From Actinomycetes bacterium (lineage in GTDB: Bacteria; Actinomycetota; Actinomycetes; DATJPE01): a DNA stretch of 52,895 bases. Where the stretch lies: contig DATJPE010000035.1 of NCBI GenBank assembly GCA_035506535.1, forward strand, positions 1 through 52,895, written 5' to 3'. Shown in pieces: positions 16,183 through 24,034 of this stretch. Position 1 is the first letter of the stretch, and every line of letters starts with the position of its first letter. A model generated the notes under the pieces. That model saw only the letters and a program-made list of their open reading frames with translations, had not been told where the DNA came from and ran no database searches. The position numbers and the translations under genes were made by a program.

Positions 16183-16947
16183 GTGGCACAGGCCCGGCTC
16201 GGTTTCTGGTTCCGCCTGGCCGTGGCGGTCCTCAAGCCGCTGTCGACCGCGGTGAGCCGCAGGGAGTGGCTGCATCTCGAACGGCTGCCCGCCGAGGGCG
16301 GCATCGTCGTCGCGCCCAACCACATCTCCTACTACGACCCGATCGTGGTCTCGCGCGTCCTGTGGGACGCGGGCAGAGCGCCGCGCTTTCTCGCCAAGGC
16401 GTCGATCTTCGATGTCCCCTTCGTCGGGCGCGTGCTGCGCGGTGCCGACCAGATTCCCGTCTACCGGCAGTCGGCCGAGGCGGCGACCGCGATGCGCGAC
16501 GCCGTTGCCGCGGTTCGGCGAGGGGAAGCCGTCGTCGTCTATCCCGAGGGCACCCTCACCAGAGACCCTGCACTGTGGCCCATGACGGGCAAGACGGGGG
16601 CGGCCCGGATCGCCCTGGCCACCGGGTGCCCCGTGATCCCGCTCGCCCACTGGGGGGCCCAGCAGATCCTGCCGCCCTACGCCAAGCGCGTGCACATCGG
16701 CGTGTTCCACCGCAAGACGATCCGCGCCCTGGTCGGAGAACCGGTCGACCTCTCCGACCTGGCCGACCGGGAGCCCACCGTGGAGGTGCTGCGCATCGCC
16801 ACCGATCGGATCACCGCGGCCCTCACCGCGGGGGTCGCCGAGCTGCGTGGCGAGCGGCCGCCGGTCTCCCCGGTCGACCGGCACCGGACCGGGCTGCCGG
16901 AGACGGGGGACGCCGGTGTCCGCTACGACCCGGACGTGGCCGGATGA
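16183..16947 (+). CDS. plsC: 1-acyl-sn-glycerol-3-phosphate acyltransferase family protein
   Basis: This 254-residue membrane-associated acyltransferase adds the second acyl chain in phospholipid synthesis. NHISYYDP at about 46-53 is the catalytic NHxxxxD box, and YPEGTL is the glycerol-phosphate site. The N-terminal hydrophobic stretch suggests membrane contact. GAGGAGG stands before the GTG at 16183. The stop overlaps gpsA by ATGA, so the two phospholipid genes are translated together. The last 35 residues are poorly conserved and Pro/Arg-rich. Confidence 0.9.
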   Translation: MAQARLGFWFRLAVAVLKPLSTAVSRREWLHLERLPAEGGIVVAPNHISYYDPIVVSRVLWDAGRAPRFLAKASIFDVPFVGRVLRGADQIPVYRQSAEAATAMRDAVAAVRRGEAVVVYPEGTLTRDPALWPMTGKTGAARIALATGCPVIPLAHWGAQQILPPYAKRVHIGVFHRKTIRALVGEPVDLSDLADREPTVEVLRIATDRITAALTAGVAELRGERPPVSPVDRHRTGLPETGDAGVRYDPDVAG

Positions 16948-17948
16948 GCCGCGTCGCGGTCATGGGCAGCGGCTCTTGGGGGACGGCGTTCTCCCAGGTG
17001 CTGACCGATGCGGGCAACGAGGTCGTGGTCTGGGGCAAGGACCCCGACGTTGCCGAGTCCATCAACACCAGGCACGAGAACCCCACCTATCACCCGGGGA
17101 TCAGCCTGCCGGAGAGCATCCGCGCCACGCTCGACGTCGACGAGGCGCTCGGCCAGGCCGAGATCGTGGTGCTCGCGCTGCCGGCGCAGGTGGTGCGCGA
17201 GAACCTGGCCGAATGGCGCCACCGGCTCACCTGGGACTGCCTCCTGGTCAGCCTCGCCAAGGGCATCGAGCTCGGCTCGAAGCTTCGCATGAGCGAGGTC
17301 GTCGCCCAGACCGCCGGAGTGCCCGCCGAGCGGGTGGCCGTGGTGTCCGGGCCCAACCTGGCCAGGGAGATCGCGGAGCGCCAGCCGGCCGCGACGGTGG
17401 CAGCCTGCCTGAGCGAGACCAACGCCCGCCGCCTCCAGCAGGCGTGCGCCACCTCGTACTTTCGTCCCTACACCAATACCGACGTGATCGGGGTGGAGAT
17501 CGGCGGGGCGGTCAAGAACGTCATCGCCCTCGCCAACGGGATGGCTTCGGGGATGGGCTTCGGTGAGAACGCCCAGGCCTCGCTCATGACTCGCGGGCTC
17601 GCGGAGATGACCCGGCTGGGCGTCGCCCTCGGCGCCAACCCGATGACCTTCCTGGGGCTGGCCGGGGTCGGCGACCTCATCGCGACCTGCCAGTCGCCGT
17701 TGTCGCGCAACCGGACGTTCGGGGAGCACCTCGGCCGAGGGCTGTCGGTCGAGGAGACCATCGCGGTCTCGAAGCAGACGTGCGAGGCGGTCAAGTCCTG
17801 CCGCCCGATCCTCGAGCTGGCCCAGGGGGCGAGCGTGGACATGCCCATCGGCGAGCAGGTCGTCGAGGTGGTGTGGAACGGCGCGGCCACCTCCACGATC
17901 GTCGAGCGGCTGATGTCGCGGGTGCCCCGCCCAGAGATCCGCACCTGA
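16944..17948 (+). CDS. gpsA: Glycerol-3-phosphate dehydrogenase [NAD(P)+]
   Basis: This 334-residue enzyme makes sn-glycerol-3-phosphate from dihydroxyacetone phosphate for phospholipids. The Rossmann motif GSGSWGTAF is at 7-15. GPNLAREIA and GGAVKNVIALA (with the catalytic Lys) are typical. The length is normal. It is coupled to plsC and ends 4 bases from the stop of the convergent PLP-enzyme gene. Confidence 0.97.
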   Translation: MSRVAVMGSGSWGTAFSQVLTDAGNEVVVWGKDPDVAESINTRHENPTYHPGISLPESIRATLDVDEALGQAEIVVLALPAQVVRENLAEWRHRLTWDCLLVSLAKGIELGSKLRMSEVVAQTAGVPAERVAVVSGPNLAREIAERQPAATVAACLSETNARRLQQACATSYFRPYTNTDVIGVEIGGAVKNVIALANGMASGMGFGENAQASLMTRGLAEMTRLGVALGANPMTFLGLAGVGDLIATCQSPLSRNRTFGEHLGRGLSVEETIAVSKQTCEAVKSCRPILELAQGASVDMPIGEQVVEVVWNGAATSTIVERLMSRVPRPEIRT

Positions 17949-17952
17949 GCCC

Positions 17953-19062
17953 TCAGCCGGCAGCCCTACGCAGCGCCGTGTCCAGGTCGGCCCAGAGATC
18001 CTCGACGTCCTCGATGCCGACGGAGAGCCGGATCAAGGCCTCCGGTACGCCCGTCGGCTCCGCGGCCCATCGCCGGCGGCGCTCGAGTGTCGACTCCACC
18101 CCCCCGAGGCTGGTGGCGTGCACCCACAGCCGGGTGCTTGACGCGACCCGTTCGGCCACCACGGCCCCTCCGGCCACCTCCACGCCCACCAGCGAGACCG
18201 TGCCGTGCCAGTCCCGTAAGGCGACGTCGTGGCCGAGATGTCCGGCCAGGCCGGGGTGGCGTACGCGCTCGACCGCGGGGTGCCCGGCGAGGCGGTGCGC
18301 CAGCTCGACGGCGTTGGCCGAGGAGCGGTCGAGCCGCACCGCGAGGGTGCGCAGCCCGCGCAGGGCCAGCCAGGTCTCGAACGGTCCCGGGATCGCGCCG
18401 CGGTCGTGGCGGGCGGCCGACAGCCGCTGCGCGAGCTCCTCGTCGCGGGTCACCGTCGCACCGAGCAGCAGGTCGGAGTGTCCGGCGATGTACTTCGTGG
18501 CGCTGTGCACGACCAGGTCGGCACCCAGGTCGAGCGGTCGCTGGACCAGCGGGGTCACCAGGGTGGCGTCAACGGCCACCAGGGCCCCCGCCGCCCGGGC
18601 GGCCGCGCCCACGGCCGGTACGTCGGCCACGTCCAGCAGCGGGTTGGTCACCGACTCCAGCCACACCAGGTCGGTCCCGGGCACCCCGCGAAGCAGGCCC
18701 GTGAGGTCCGACGGGTCGTACCAGCGCACACGGAGCCGGCCCGAGGCGTCCAGCTGGCGCAGCAGCCCGACCGTCCCCGAGTAGGCGAGGGAGGGCGCGA
18801 GCACCACCGCCGACGGACCGACGGTCTCCAGCGCCGCCACGATCGCCGCGATCCCGCTGGCGAAGGCGACCGCCCGCCCGCCCTCGAGGGCTCCCAGCGC
18901 CTCCTCGAAGGCCGTCCAGGTCGGGTTGCCCGCTCGCGCGTAGGACAGCTCGCCCTCGGCGTGGAAGGTGGAGGACAAGGTCACGGGCGCGTTCACCGGC
19001 GCACCCGGCGCGGCGGGCGGCCGGCCCGCGGTCACCGCGAGCGTCGCGGGGGAGAGGTCCAC
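17953..19062 (-). CDS. Cys/Met-metabolism PLP enzyme (cystathionine gamma-lyase/synthase family)
   Basis: This 369-residue PLP enzyme has YARAGNPTWTAFEEALGALEGG near the N-terminus, VDATLVTPL (with the PLP-binding Asp) and the cofactor lysine in SATKYIAGHSD. It acts in trans-sulfuration, as either a lyase or a synthase; the two cannot be told apart by eye. I chose GTG 19062 because it begins the family N-terminus and TATCCT lies 6 bases before it. It is divergent from ddl with only 24 bases between start codons. The frame is open further upstream, over ddl, but that is a shadow. Confidence 0.85.
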   Translation of the reverse strand: MDLSPATLAVTAGRPPAAPGAPVNAPVTLSSTFHAEGELSYARAGNPTWTAFEEALGALEGGRAVAFASGIAAIVAALETVGPSAVVLAPSLAYSGTVGLLRQLDASGRLRVRWYDPSDLTGLLRGVPGTDLVWLESVTNPLLDVADVPAVGAAARAAGALVAVDATLVTPLVQRPLDLGADLVVHSATKYIAGHSDLLLGATVTRDEELAQRLSAARHDRGAIPGPFETWLALRGLRTLAVRLDRSSANAVELAHRLAGHPAVERVRHPGLAGHLGHDVALRDWHGTVSLVGVEVAGGAVVAERVASSTRLWVHATSLGGVESTLERRRRWAAEPTGVPEALIRLSVGIEDVEDLWADLDTALRRAAG

Positions 19063-19068
19063 CGGCGA

Positions 19069-19078
19069 AGGATAGGGT
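19069..19078. promoter_or_regulatory. Overlapping divergent -10 elements
   Basis: TATCCT (minus strand, 19074-19069) and TAGGGT (plus strand, 19073-19078) overlap by two bases. They stand 6 and 8 bases from the GTG starts at 19062 and 19087. Both transcripts should be leaderless, and the two promoters cannot be occupied at once. Confidence 0.55.
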
Positions 19079-19086
19079 CCGTTCGC

Positions 19087-20202
19087 GTGGGCTCCGGCAA
19101 GCGGCGGGTGGCGGTCGTCTTCGGCGGCCGCAGCAGCGAGCACGCCATCTCGTGCGTGAGCGCCGGCAGCGTGCTGCGAGCGATCGATCGCGAGGTCTGG
19201 GAGGTCGTCCCGGTCGGCATCACCCGCGAAGGCCGCTGGGTGCTGGCGGCCGACGATCCCGACTCCCTCGCGATCCACGGGTCGACGCTGCCCGAGGTCG
19301 ACGCCGGCGGCTCCGGTGTGGTGCTGGCCGGCGACCCCACCGCCCGGGACCTCGTGGTGGGCGAACCGGGGGAGACCCCGCGGATCCTCGGCGCGGTCGA
19401 CGTGGTCTTCCCGCTGCTGCACGGCCCCTACGGCGAGGACGGCACGCTGCAGGGCCTGCTCGAGCTGGCGGGAGTGCCCTACGTCGGATCCGGAGTGCTC
19501 GCCTCCGCCGCCGCCATGGACAAGGCCGTGATGAAGGTCCTGCTGGCCGGCGCGGGACTGCCGGTCGGCCCGTACGTCGTCGTCCCGGCTCCGCGCCCCG
19601 CCACGAAGGACGCCGCCGAGCTGGCGCTGTCCGAGGCGCGGGAACGGCTCGCGCTGCCGGTGTACGTCAAGCCCGCCCGGGCCGGGTCGAGCGTGGGCAT
19701 CACGAAGGTGACCGACTGGTCGCAGCTGGACCAGGCGATCGCCGCGGCGCGCGAGCACGACCCGAAGGTCCTCCTCGAGGAAGGGATCCTCGGGCGCGAG
19801 GTGGAGTGCGGGGTGCTGCAGGAGGAGTCCGGGGCCGTGGACGTCAGCGTCTGCGCGGAGATCCGGGTGGTCGGCGGGCAGCCCTTCTACGACTTCGCGG
19901 CGAAGTACCTCAGCGACGCCACCGAGTTCGACGTACCCGCCGACCTTCCCGAGCCGGTCAGCGAGCGCATCCGCGGGCTGGCCCGTGACGCCTTCACGGC
20001 GCTCGGCTGCGAGGGGCTGGCCCGGGTGGACTTCTTCGTGACCGCTTCCGGGGAGGTGCTCGTCAACGAGGTGAACACCATGCCGGGCTTCACGCCGGTG
20101 TCGATGTTCCCCCGGATGTGGGCGGCCAGCGGGGTCGCCTACCCCGAGCTCGTCGACCGGCTCCTGCGCGCCGCGATGGCGCGTCCGACCGGTCTGCGCT
20201 GA
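19087..20202 (+). CDS. ddl: D-alanine--D-alanine ligase
   Basis: This 371-residue ATP-grasp ligase makes D-Ala-D-Ala for peptidoglycan. VVFGGRSSEHAISCVSA near 8-24 and LLHGPYGEDGTLQG near 107 are signatures. YVKPARAGSSVGITKV binds ATP, and VNEVNTMPGFTP carries metal ligands. The length is normal. The GTG at 19087 is the first codon after a -10 element, and the protein begins in the usual way. It is convergent with the DUF3515 gene, with only 3 bases between stops. Confidence 0.97.
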   Translation: MGSGKRRVAVVFGGRSSEHAISCVSAGSVLRAIDREVWEVVPVGITREGRWVLAADDPDSLAIHGSTLPEVDAGGSGVVLAGDPTARDLVVGEPGETPRILGAVDVVFPLLHGPYGEDGTLQGLLELAGVPYVGSGVLASAAAMDKAVMKVLLAGAGLPVGPYVVVPAPRPATKDAAELALSEARERLALPVYVKPARAGSSVGITKVTDWSQLDQAIAAAREHDPKVLLEEGILGREVECGVLQEESGAVDVSVCAEIRVVGGQPFYDFAAKYLSDATEFDVPADLPEPVSERIRGLARDAFTALGCEGLARVDFFVTASGEVLVNEVNTMPGFTPVSMFPRMWAASGVAYPELVDRLLRAAMARPTGLR

Positions 20203-20205
20203 GGC

Positions 20206-20667
20206 TCAGCCGACCGGGACGGCCCTCACCGCCTCGGTGAGATCGGCGAGCGCGTCCGTCGGTGAGGTGTAGTCCTCCGGCACGTCGACCTGCACGTAGG
20301 CGACCCGCCCCGTCGTCGTGAAGCGCGTGCCGCGCGTGAGGTTCTGGGCGAACCAGTCCACCCCGTTCACGCTCAGCACCGTGCTGTCGGCCCGAAGCGC
20401 CGCCGGTCTCGGCACACCGCACCGAAGCACGATCGGCGGGTCTCCCCAGGCCGCGGTGAGCGGCGAGGGCGGCGTCACCTCCCGGCGGGAGAGCGCGTGC
20501 ACCCGGTCCGGGAGGTGGGTGGCCAGGTCGGCGCAGGCCGCTGCCGGGGTGGGACCCGGCGACGGCGGGGCGACCGCCACCCGTCCCGGGCCCGCGCAAC
20601 CGCCGAGGGCCAGCGCAGCCAGCAGGGCTGCGGCCGCTTGGGTGCTCAGAGGTGGACGACGGGGCAG
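20206..20667 (-). CDS. DUF3515 lipoprotein
   Basis: This is a secreted DUF3515 protein with WGDPPIVLRCGVPRP and VNGVDWFAQNL as family signatures; its role is unknown. The first in-frame GTG (20580) would cut off a clear lipoprotein signal (hydrophobic AAAALLAALALGGC, where Cys is the lipidation site). Upstream of that signal there is no ATG, GTG or TTG in frame, only CTG at 20649 and 20667. CTG 20649 forms a CTGA overlap with the upstream stop. CTG 20667 adds the basic PRRPP stretch and gives a better signal peptide, so I used it. The start is uncertain. It lies downstream of the Lrp-like gene in one operon. Confidence 0.75.
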   Translation of the reverse strand: MPRRPPLSTQAAAALLAALALGGCAGPGRVAVAPPSPGPTPAAACADLATHLPDRVHALSRREVTPPSPLTAAWGDPPIVLRCGVPRPAALRADSTVLSVNGVDWFAQNLTRGTRFTTTGRVAYVQVDVPEDYTSPTDALADLTEAVRAVPVG

Positions 20668-20882
20668 GTCAGCGTCCTGGTGATGCCGTCGACCCCCTGC
20701 ACCTTGGCCACGACCAGCTTCCCGAGCTCATCGACGCTCTCGGCTTCGGCGCGGACGATGACGTCATAGGGTCCGGTCACGTCCTCCGCGAGGGTGACCC
20801 CGGGGATGTCGGCGATCTCGCGGGCCACGCTCGCCGCCTTGCCGACCTCGGTCTGGATCAGGATGTACGCCTGCACGCTCAT
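20646..20882 (-). CDS. Lrp/AsnC ligand-binding-domain protein (no DNA-binding domain)
   Basis: This 78-residue protein is only the RAM (AsnC_trans_reg) domain: VQAYILIQTEVGKA..., GPYDVIVRAE and ITRTLTCPVV. It lacks a helix-turn-helix. Such stand-alone domains form dimers or octamers that bind amino acids and may tune a larger Lrp protein. GGAGGT precedes the ATG at 20882. It is divergent from thiL and is followed by the DUF3515 gene, an arrangement seen in other actinobacteria. Confidence 0.9.
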   Translation of the reverse strand: MSVQAYILIQTEVGKAASVAREIADIPGVTLAEDVTGPYDVIVRAEAESVDELGKLVVAKVQGVDGITRTLTCPVVHL

Positions 20883-20959
20883 GGCACCTCCCAGGGGTGT
20901 GGCGGACGGGTCGCGTGTGTGCACTGCAACCTACCGCCTCCCCCGGAAAGGACGAATCG

Positions 20960-21928
20960 GTGGATGCGCGCCCCGAAGTTCCCAGCGTCGCGGGGGTCGG
21001 CGAGTTCGGCCTGATCACCCAGGTGACCGCGCACCTGCGCCAGGGACCCTCCGTGCTGCTCGGTCCGGGGGACGACGCGGCCGTGGTCGCCGTCCCTGAC
21101 GGGCGGGTGGTGGTGACGACCGACGTCCTCGTCGAGGGGCGCCACTTCCGTCGCGACTTCTCCTCGGCGGGAGACGTCGGCCACCGGGCGGCCGCTCAGG
21201 GGCTGGCCGACGTCGCGGCGATGGGCGCCGAGGCGACCGCGTTGGTCGTCGGCCTGGCGGTCCCCGGCTCGCTCGAGGCGGCTTGGGTGCTTGAGCTCGC
21301 GGAGGGGATGGCGGCCGAGTGCGACCTCGTCGGGGCGAGCATCGTCGGCGGCGACGTGGTGGGCGCGGACACGGTGGTGGTCAGCGTGACCGCCCTCGGG
21401 GACCTCGTGGGCCGCACCCCGGTGACCCGGGCCGGTGCCCGCCCCGGCGACGTCGTGGCCGTCGCCGGCCGCCTCGGCTGGGCCGCCGGCGGCCTCGCCG
21501 TGCTGCAGCGGGGGTTTCGGATGCCGCGCGCCCTGGTGGAGGCGCACCGGCGTCCGCTGCCGCCCTACGCCGCCGGTCCGCGCGCCGCCCTCGCGGGCGC
21601 GCACGCGATGTGCGACGTGAGCGACGGCCTCCTGGCCGACCTCGGGCACGTCGCCGAGGCCTCCGGGGTCTGCGTCGACGTGGACCCGGGTCGCCTCGAG
21701 ATCGCCCAGCCGCTGCGCGACGCCGGTGCGGCCCTGGGGATCGACCCGTTGGCATGGGTGCTCACCGGGGGCGACGACCACGCCCTCGTCGCGTGCTTCC
21801 CGGTGGACGAGCAGCTGCCCGAGGGTTACGCGCCGGTCGGCCGTGTCCTGGCGACGGGTGAGCCCGGCGAGGTCCTCGTCGCGGGGGCCGCGTGGACGGG
21901 CGAACGGGGGCACGCCCACTTCCGGTGA
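20960..21928 (+). CDS. thiL: Thiamine-monophosphate kinase
   Basis: This 322-residue kinase of the PurM/SelD fold converts thiamine phosphate to the diphosphate. GEFGLI near the N-terminus, GPGDDAAVV, TTDVLVEGRHFRRDF and AMCDVSDGLLADLGH are the metal- and ATP-binding signatures. The GTG at 20960 has AAGGA 7 bases upstream; the frame further upstream is not conserved. The length is normal. Confidence 0.95.
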   Translation: MDARPEVPSVAGVGEFGLITQVTAHLRQGPSVLLGPGDDAAVVAVPDGRVVVTTDVLVEGRHFRRDFSSAGDVGHRAAAQGLADVAAMGAEATALVVGLAVPGSLEAAWVLELAEGMAAECDLVGASIVGGDVVGADTVVVSVTALGDLVGRTPVTRAGARPGDVVAVAGRLGWAAGGLAVLQRGFRMPRALVEAHRRPLPPYAAGPRAALAGAHAMCDVSDGLLADLGHVAEASGVCVDVDPGRLEIAQPLRDAGAALGIDPLAWVLTGGDDHALVACFPVDEQLPEGYAPVGRVLATGEPGEVLVAGAAWTGERGHAHFR

Positions 21929-21945
21929 GCGGCCCGGTCAGTGCG

Positions 21946-22131
21946 TCAGCGGGTGACCTTGCCGGCCTTGATGCACGACGTGCACACCGAGATCCGCTTC
22001 GGCGTGCCGCCCACCCGCACGCGCAGGGACTGGATGTTGGGGTTCCAGCGCCGCCGGGTGCGCCGGTGCGAGTGGGAGATGCTGTTGCCGAAGCTCGGCC
22101 CCTTGCCGCAGATCTCGCAGGTGGCAGCCAC
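21946..22131 (-). CDS. rpmB: 50S ribosomal protein L28
   Basis: This 61-residue ribosomal protein has CEICGKGPSFGNSISHSHRR and CTSCIKAGKV, so both zinc-binding CxxC pairs are kept and this is the zinc-containing (C+) form. Zinc-free paralogues are used by many actinobacteria under zinc starvation, so this is probably the housekeeping copy. The start is GTG 22131 with GGGAG at 22145-22141. Confidence 0.96.
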   Translation of the reverse strand: MAATCEICGKGPSFGNSISHSHRRTRRRWNPNIQSLRVRVGGTPKRISVCTSCIKAGKVTR

Positions 22132-22228
22132 GGTGCACAACTCCCAGTCGTCGGTGGTGGGGATGGGTCCCGCGCGATCGCGTCGAGTCTCGCCGGGCCG
22201 CCCAGGCCGGACCTTCGGCCGGTCTCGC

Positions 22229-22278
22229 AGGATACCCGAGCGGCGTCGGGACGGTCCAACGCGTCGGACCGCTACCCT
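22229..22278. promoter_or_regulatory. Divergent promoter region of rpmB and the DAK-family gene
   Basis: On the minus strand TTGGAC (22259-22254) and TATCCT (22234-22229), 19 bases apart, can serve rpmB with a leader of about 90 bases. On the plus strand TACCCT (22273-22278) is a possible -10 for the gene at 22393. The rest of the gap 22132-22392 shows nothing else. Confidence 0.4.
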
Positions 22279-22392
22279 CCGCCCCACCTGTCGCCGCCAC
22301 CAGGTGCATGCTCGGGGATGGGCTGCGCGAGCGGTGCGCACGCCGGTGAGCGGATGACCAGGCGCCGGACGATCAGCGGAGGAGGCGACGCG

Positions 22393-24024
22393 ATGACCTC
22401 GGTGTTGCCCTTCCGGGCCGCCGACGTCCGCCGCGCAGCTGAGGCTGCCCTCGCCGCCTTGGGCCGGACCCGCGCCGAGATCGACTCCCTCAACGTCTAC
22501 CCGGTCCCCGATCGGGACACCGGGACCAACCTCTACCTGACGGCGGAGGCCGTGCTCGCCGCCCTCCCGGAGGGGGCCGAGACGGTCGATGCCGCGGAGG
22601 CCCTGCGGGCGGCCGTCCGCGGGGCCCTCCTCGGTGCCCGCGGCAGCTCCGGCGTGATCGTGTCCCAGCTGCTGCGCGGTGCCGTGGAGGGACTCAGCGA
22701 AGGCGGCCCGGCCGTCGAGGCGGTGCGCCGCGCCCTGCGAAGGGCATCGGACGCGGCGTGGGCGGCCGTCGCCGCCCCGGTCGAGGGCACGGTGCTGTCC
22801 GTCGCGGCCGCCGTCGCCAAGGCGGCAGAGTCGGTCCAGGCCGACGACCCCCTGCGGGTACTGGCGGAGGCGGTCCGGGAGGCGCACGAGGCACTGGCCC
22901 GCACACCGGAGCAGATGGAGCTGCTGCGGGCCGCCGGCGTCGTCGACTCCGGCGCCAGGGGCCTGGTCGTGCTGCTGGACAGCCTCCTCGAGACCGTCTC
23001 CGGCGTCGCCCCGCCGCCGGTGAGCGCCCGCGAGGAGGCCCGCCCCCCCGCGCTGCCCCGGCCCGCCCATGACCTGCTGCCCGAGGGCGGGCCGGCGTTC
23101 GAGGTCATGTACCTGCTGGAGGCCGACGACGACGCGGTGGAGGCGCTGCGCGAGCAGCTGGCCGGCCTCGGCGACTCCCTGCTGGTCGTCGGCGGCGAGG
23201 GGCTGTGGAACGTCCACATCCATGTCGACGACGTTGGCGCCGCCGTCGAGGCGGGCATCCGGGCCGGACGGCCGTACCGGATCGCCGTCACGCACTTCGG
23301 CGACCAGCGAGCCCGGGCCGCGGTGCGCCCGGCGGGCGGCCATCGCGTCGTGGCGATCTCCGCCGGTCCCGGCATGACGTCGCTGCTGGAGCGGGCCGGC
23401 GCCGTGGTCGTCCCCGCGCCGCCCGGGCGGCGCCCCTCCAGCGCGGAGATGCTCGAGGCGGTACGCCGTACCGGAGCGGCCGACGTCATCCTGCTGCCGC
23501 ACCACCGCGACCTCCTGCCGGTCGCCGAGGCGGCCGCGGTCGAGGCGCGGGCGGACGGCATCCGCGTGGCCGTCGTCCCGACCACCGCGGCCGTCCAGGT
23601 GCTCTCGGCGCTCGCCGTGCACGACCCGGGACGCGCCTTCGGCGAGGACGTCGTGGCGATGACCGCCGCGGCGAGGGCGACCCGCCACGGCGGGGTGACG
23701 GTCTCGACGCGCGAGGCGCTCACCATGGCGGGGGTGTGCCGACCCGGAGACGTCCTCGGCCTGCTCGGCGGCGACATCGGCGAGGTTCGGCCCGCCGCCG
23801 ACGCGACGGAGCGAGAGGAGGCGGTGGCCCTGGTGGCCCAGGACGTGCTGGACCGGCTGCTCGGCCCGGGCGGGGAGCTGGTCACCCTCGTCCTGGGGGA
23901 GGAGGCGGAGGCCTCGCTCGGGTCCCGGCTGCAGGGCTACCTCGCCGCCCGGCATCCCGAGGTCGATGTCACCGTCGTCGAGGGTGGTCAGCCGCTCTAC
24001 CTGCTTCTGGTGGGCGTCGAATGA
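22393..24024 (+). CDS. DAK2 (DhaL-like) plus DegV-like domain protein, FakA/YloV family
   Basis: This 543-residue protein has an N-terminal DhaL-type kinase domain (LNVYPVPDRDTGTNLYLT near 36-53, ARGSSGVIVSQLLRG near 83-97) and a C-terminal DegV-like region (from about 225). In Firmicutes such proteins (FakA) phosphorylate fatty acids bound to FakB. In actinobacteria they are conserved beside recG, but no FakB gene is visible here. GGAGG precedes the ATG at 22393. recG follows after 10 bases. Confidence 0.88.
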   Translation: MTSVLPFRAADVRRAAEAALAALGRTRAEIDSLNVYPVPDRDTGTNLYLTAEAVLAALPEGAETVDAAEALRAAVRGALLGARGSSGVIVSQLLRGAVEGLSEGGPAVEAVRRALRRASDAAWAAVAAPVEGTVLSVAAAVAKAAESVQADDPLRVLAEAVREAHEALARTPEQMELLRAAGVVDSGARGLVVLLDSLLETVSGVAPPPVSAREEARPPALPRPAHDLLPEGGPAFEVMYLLEADDDAVEALREQLAGLGDSLLVVGGEGLWNVHIHVDDVGAAVEAGIRAGRPYRIAVTHFGDQRARAAVRPAGGHRVVAISAGPGMTSLLERAGAVVVPAPPGRRPSSAEMLEAVRRTGAADVILLPHHRDLLPVAEAAAVEARADGIRVAVVPTTAAVQVLSALAVHDPGRAFGEDVVAMTAAARATRHGGVTVSTREALTMAGVCRPGDVLGLLGGDIGEVRPAADATEREEAVALVAQDVLDRLLGPGGELVTLVLGEEAEASLGSRLQGYLAARHPEVDVTVVEGGQPLYLLLVGVE

Positions 24025-24034
24025 GGACCTGCGC

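Noticed and set aside
22132-22392. Possible riboswitch or hidden gene between rpmB and the DAK-family gene
   Set aside because: I found only promoter-like hexamers and no conserved riboswitch core or plausible start with a ribosome site.
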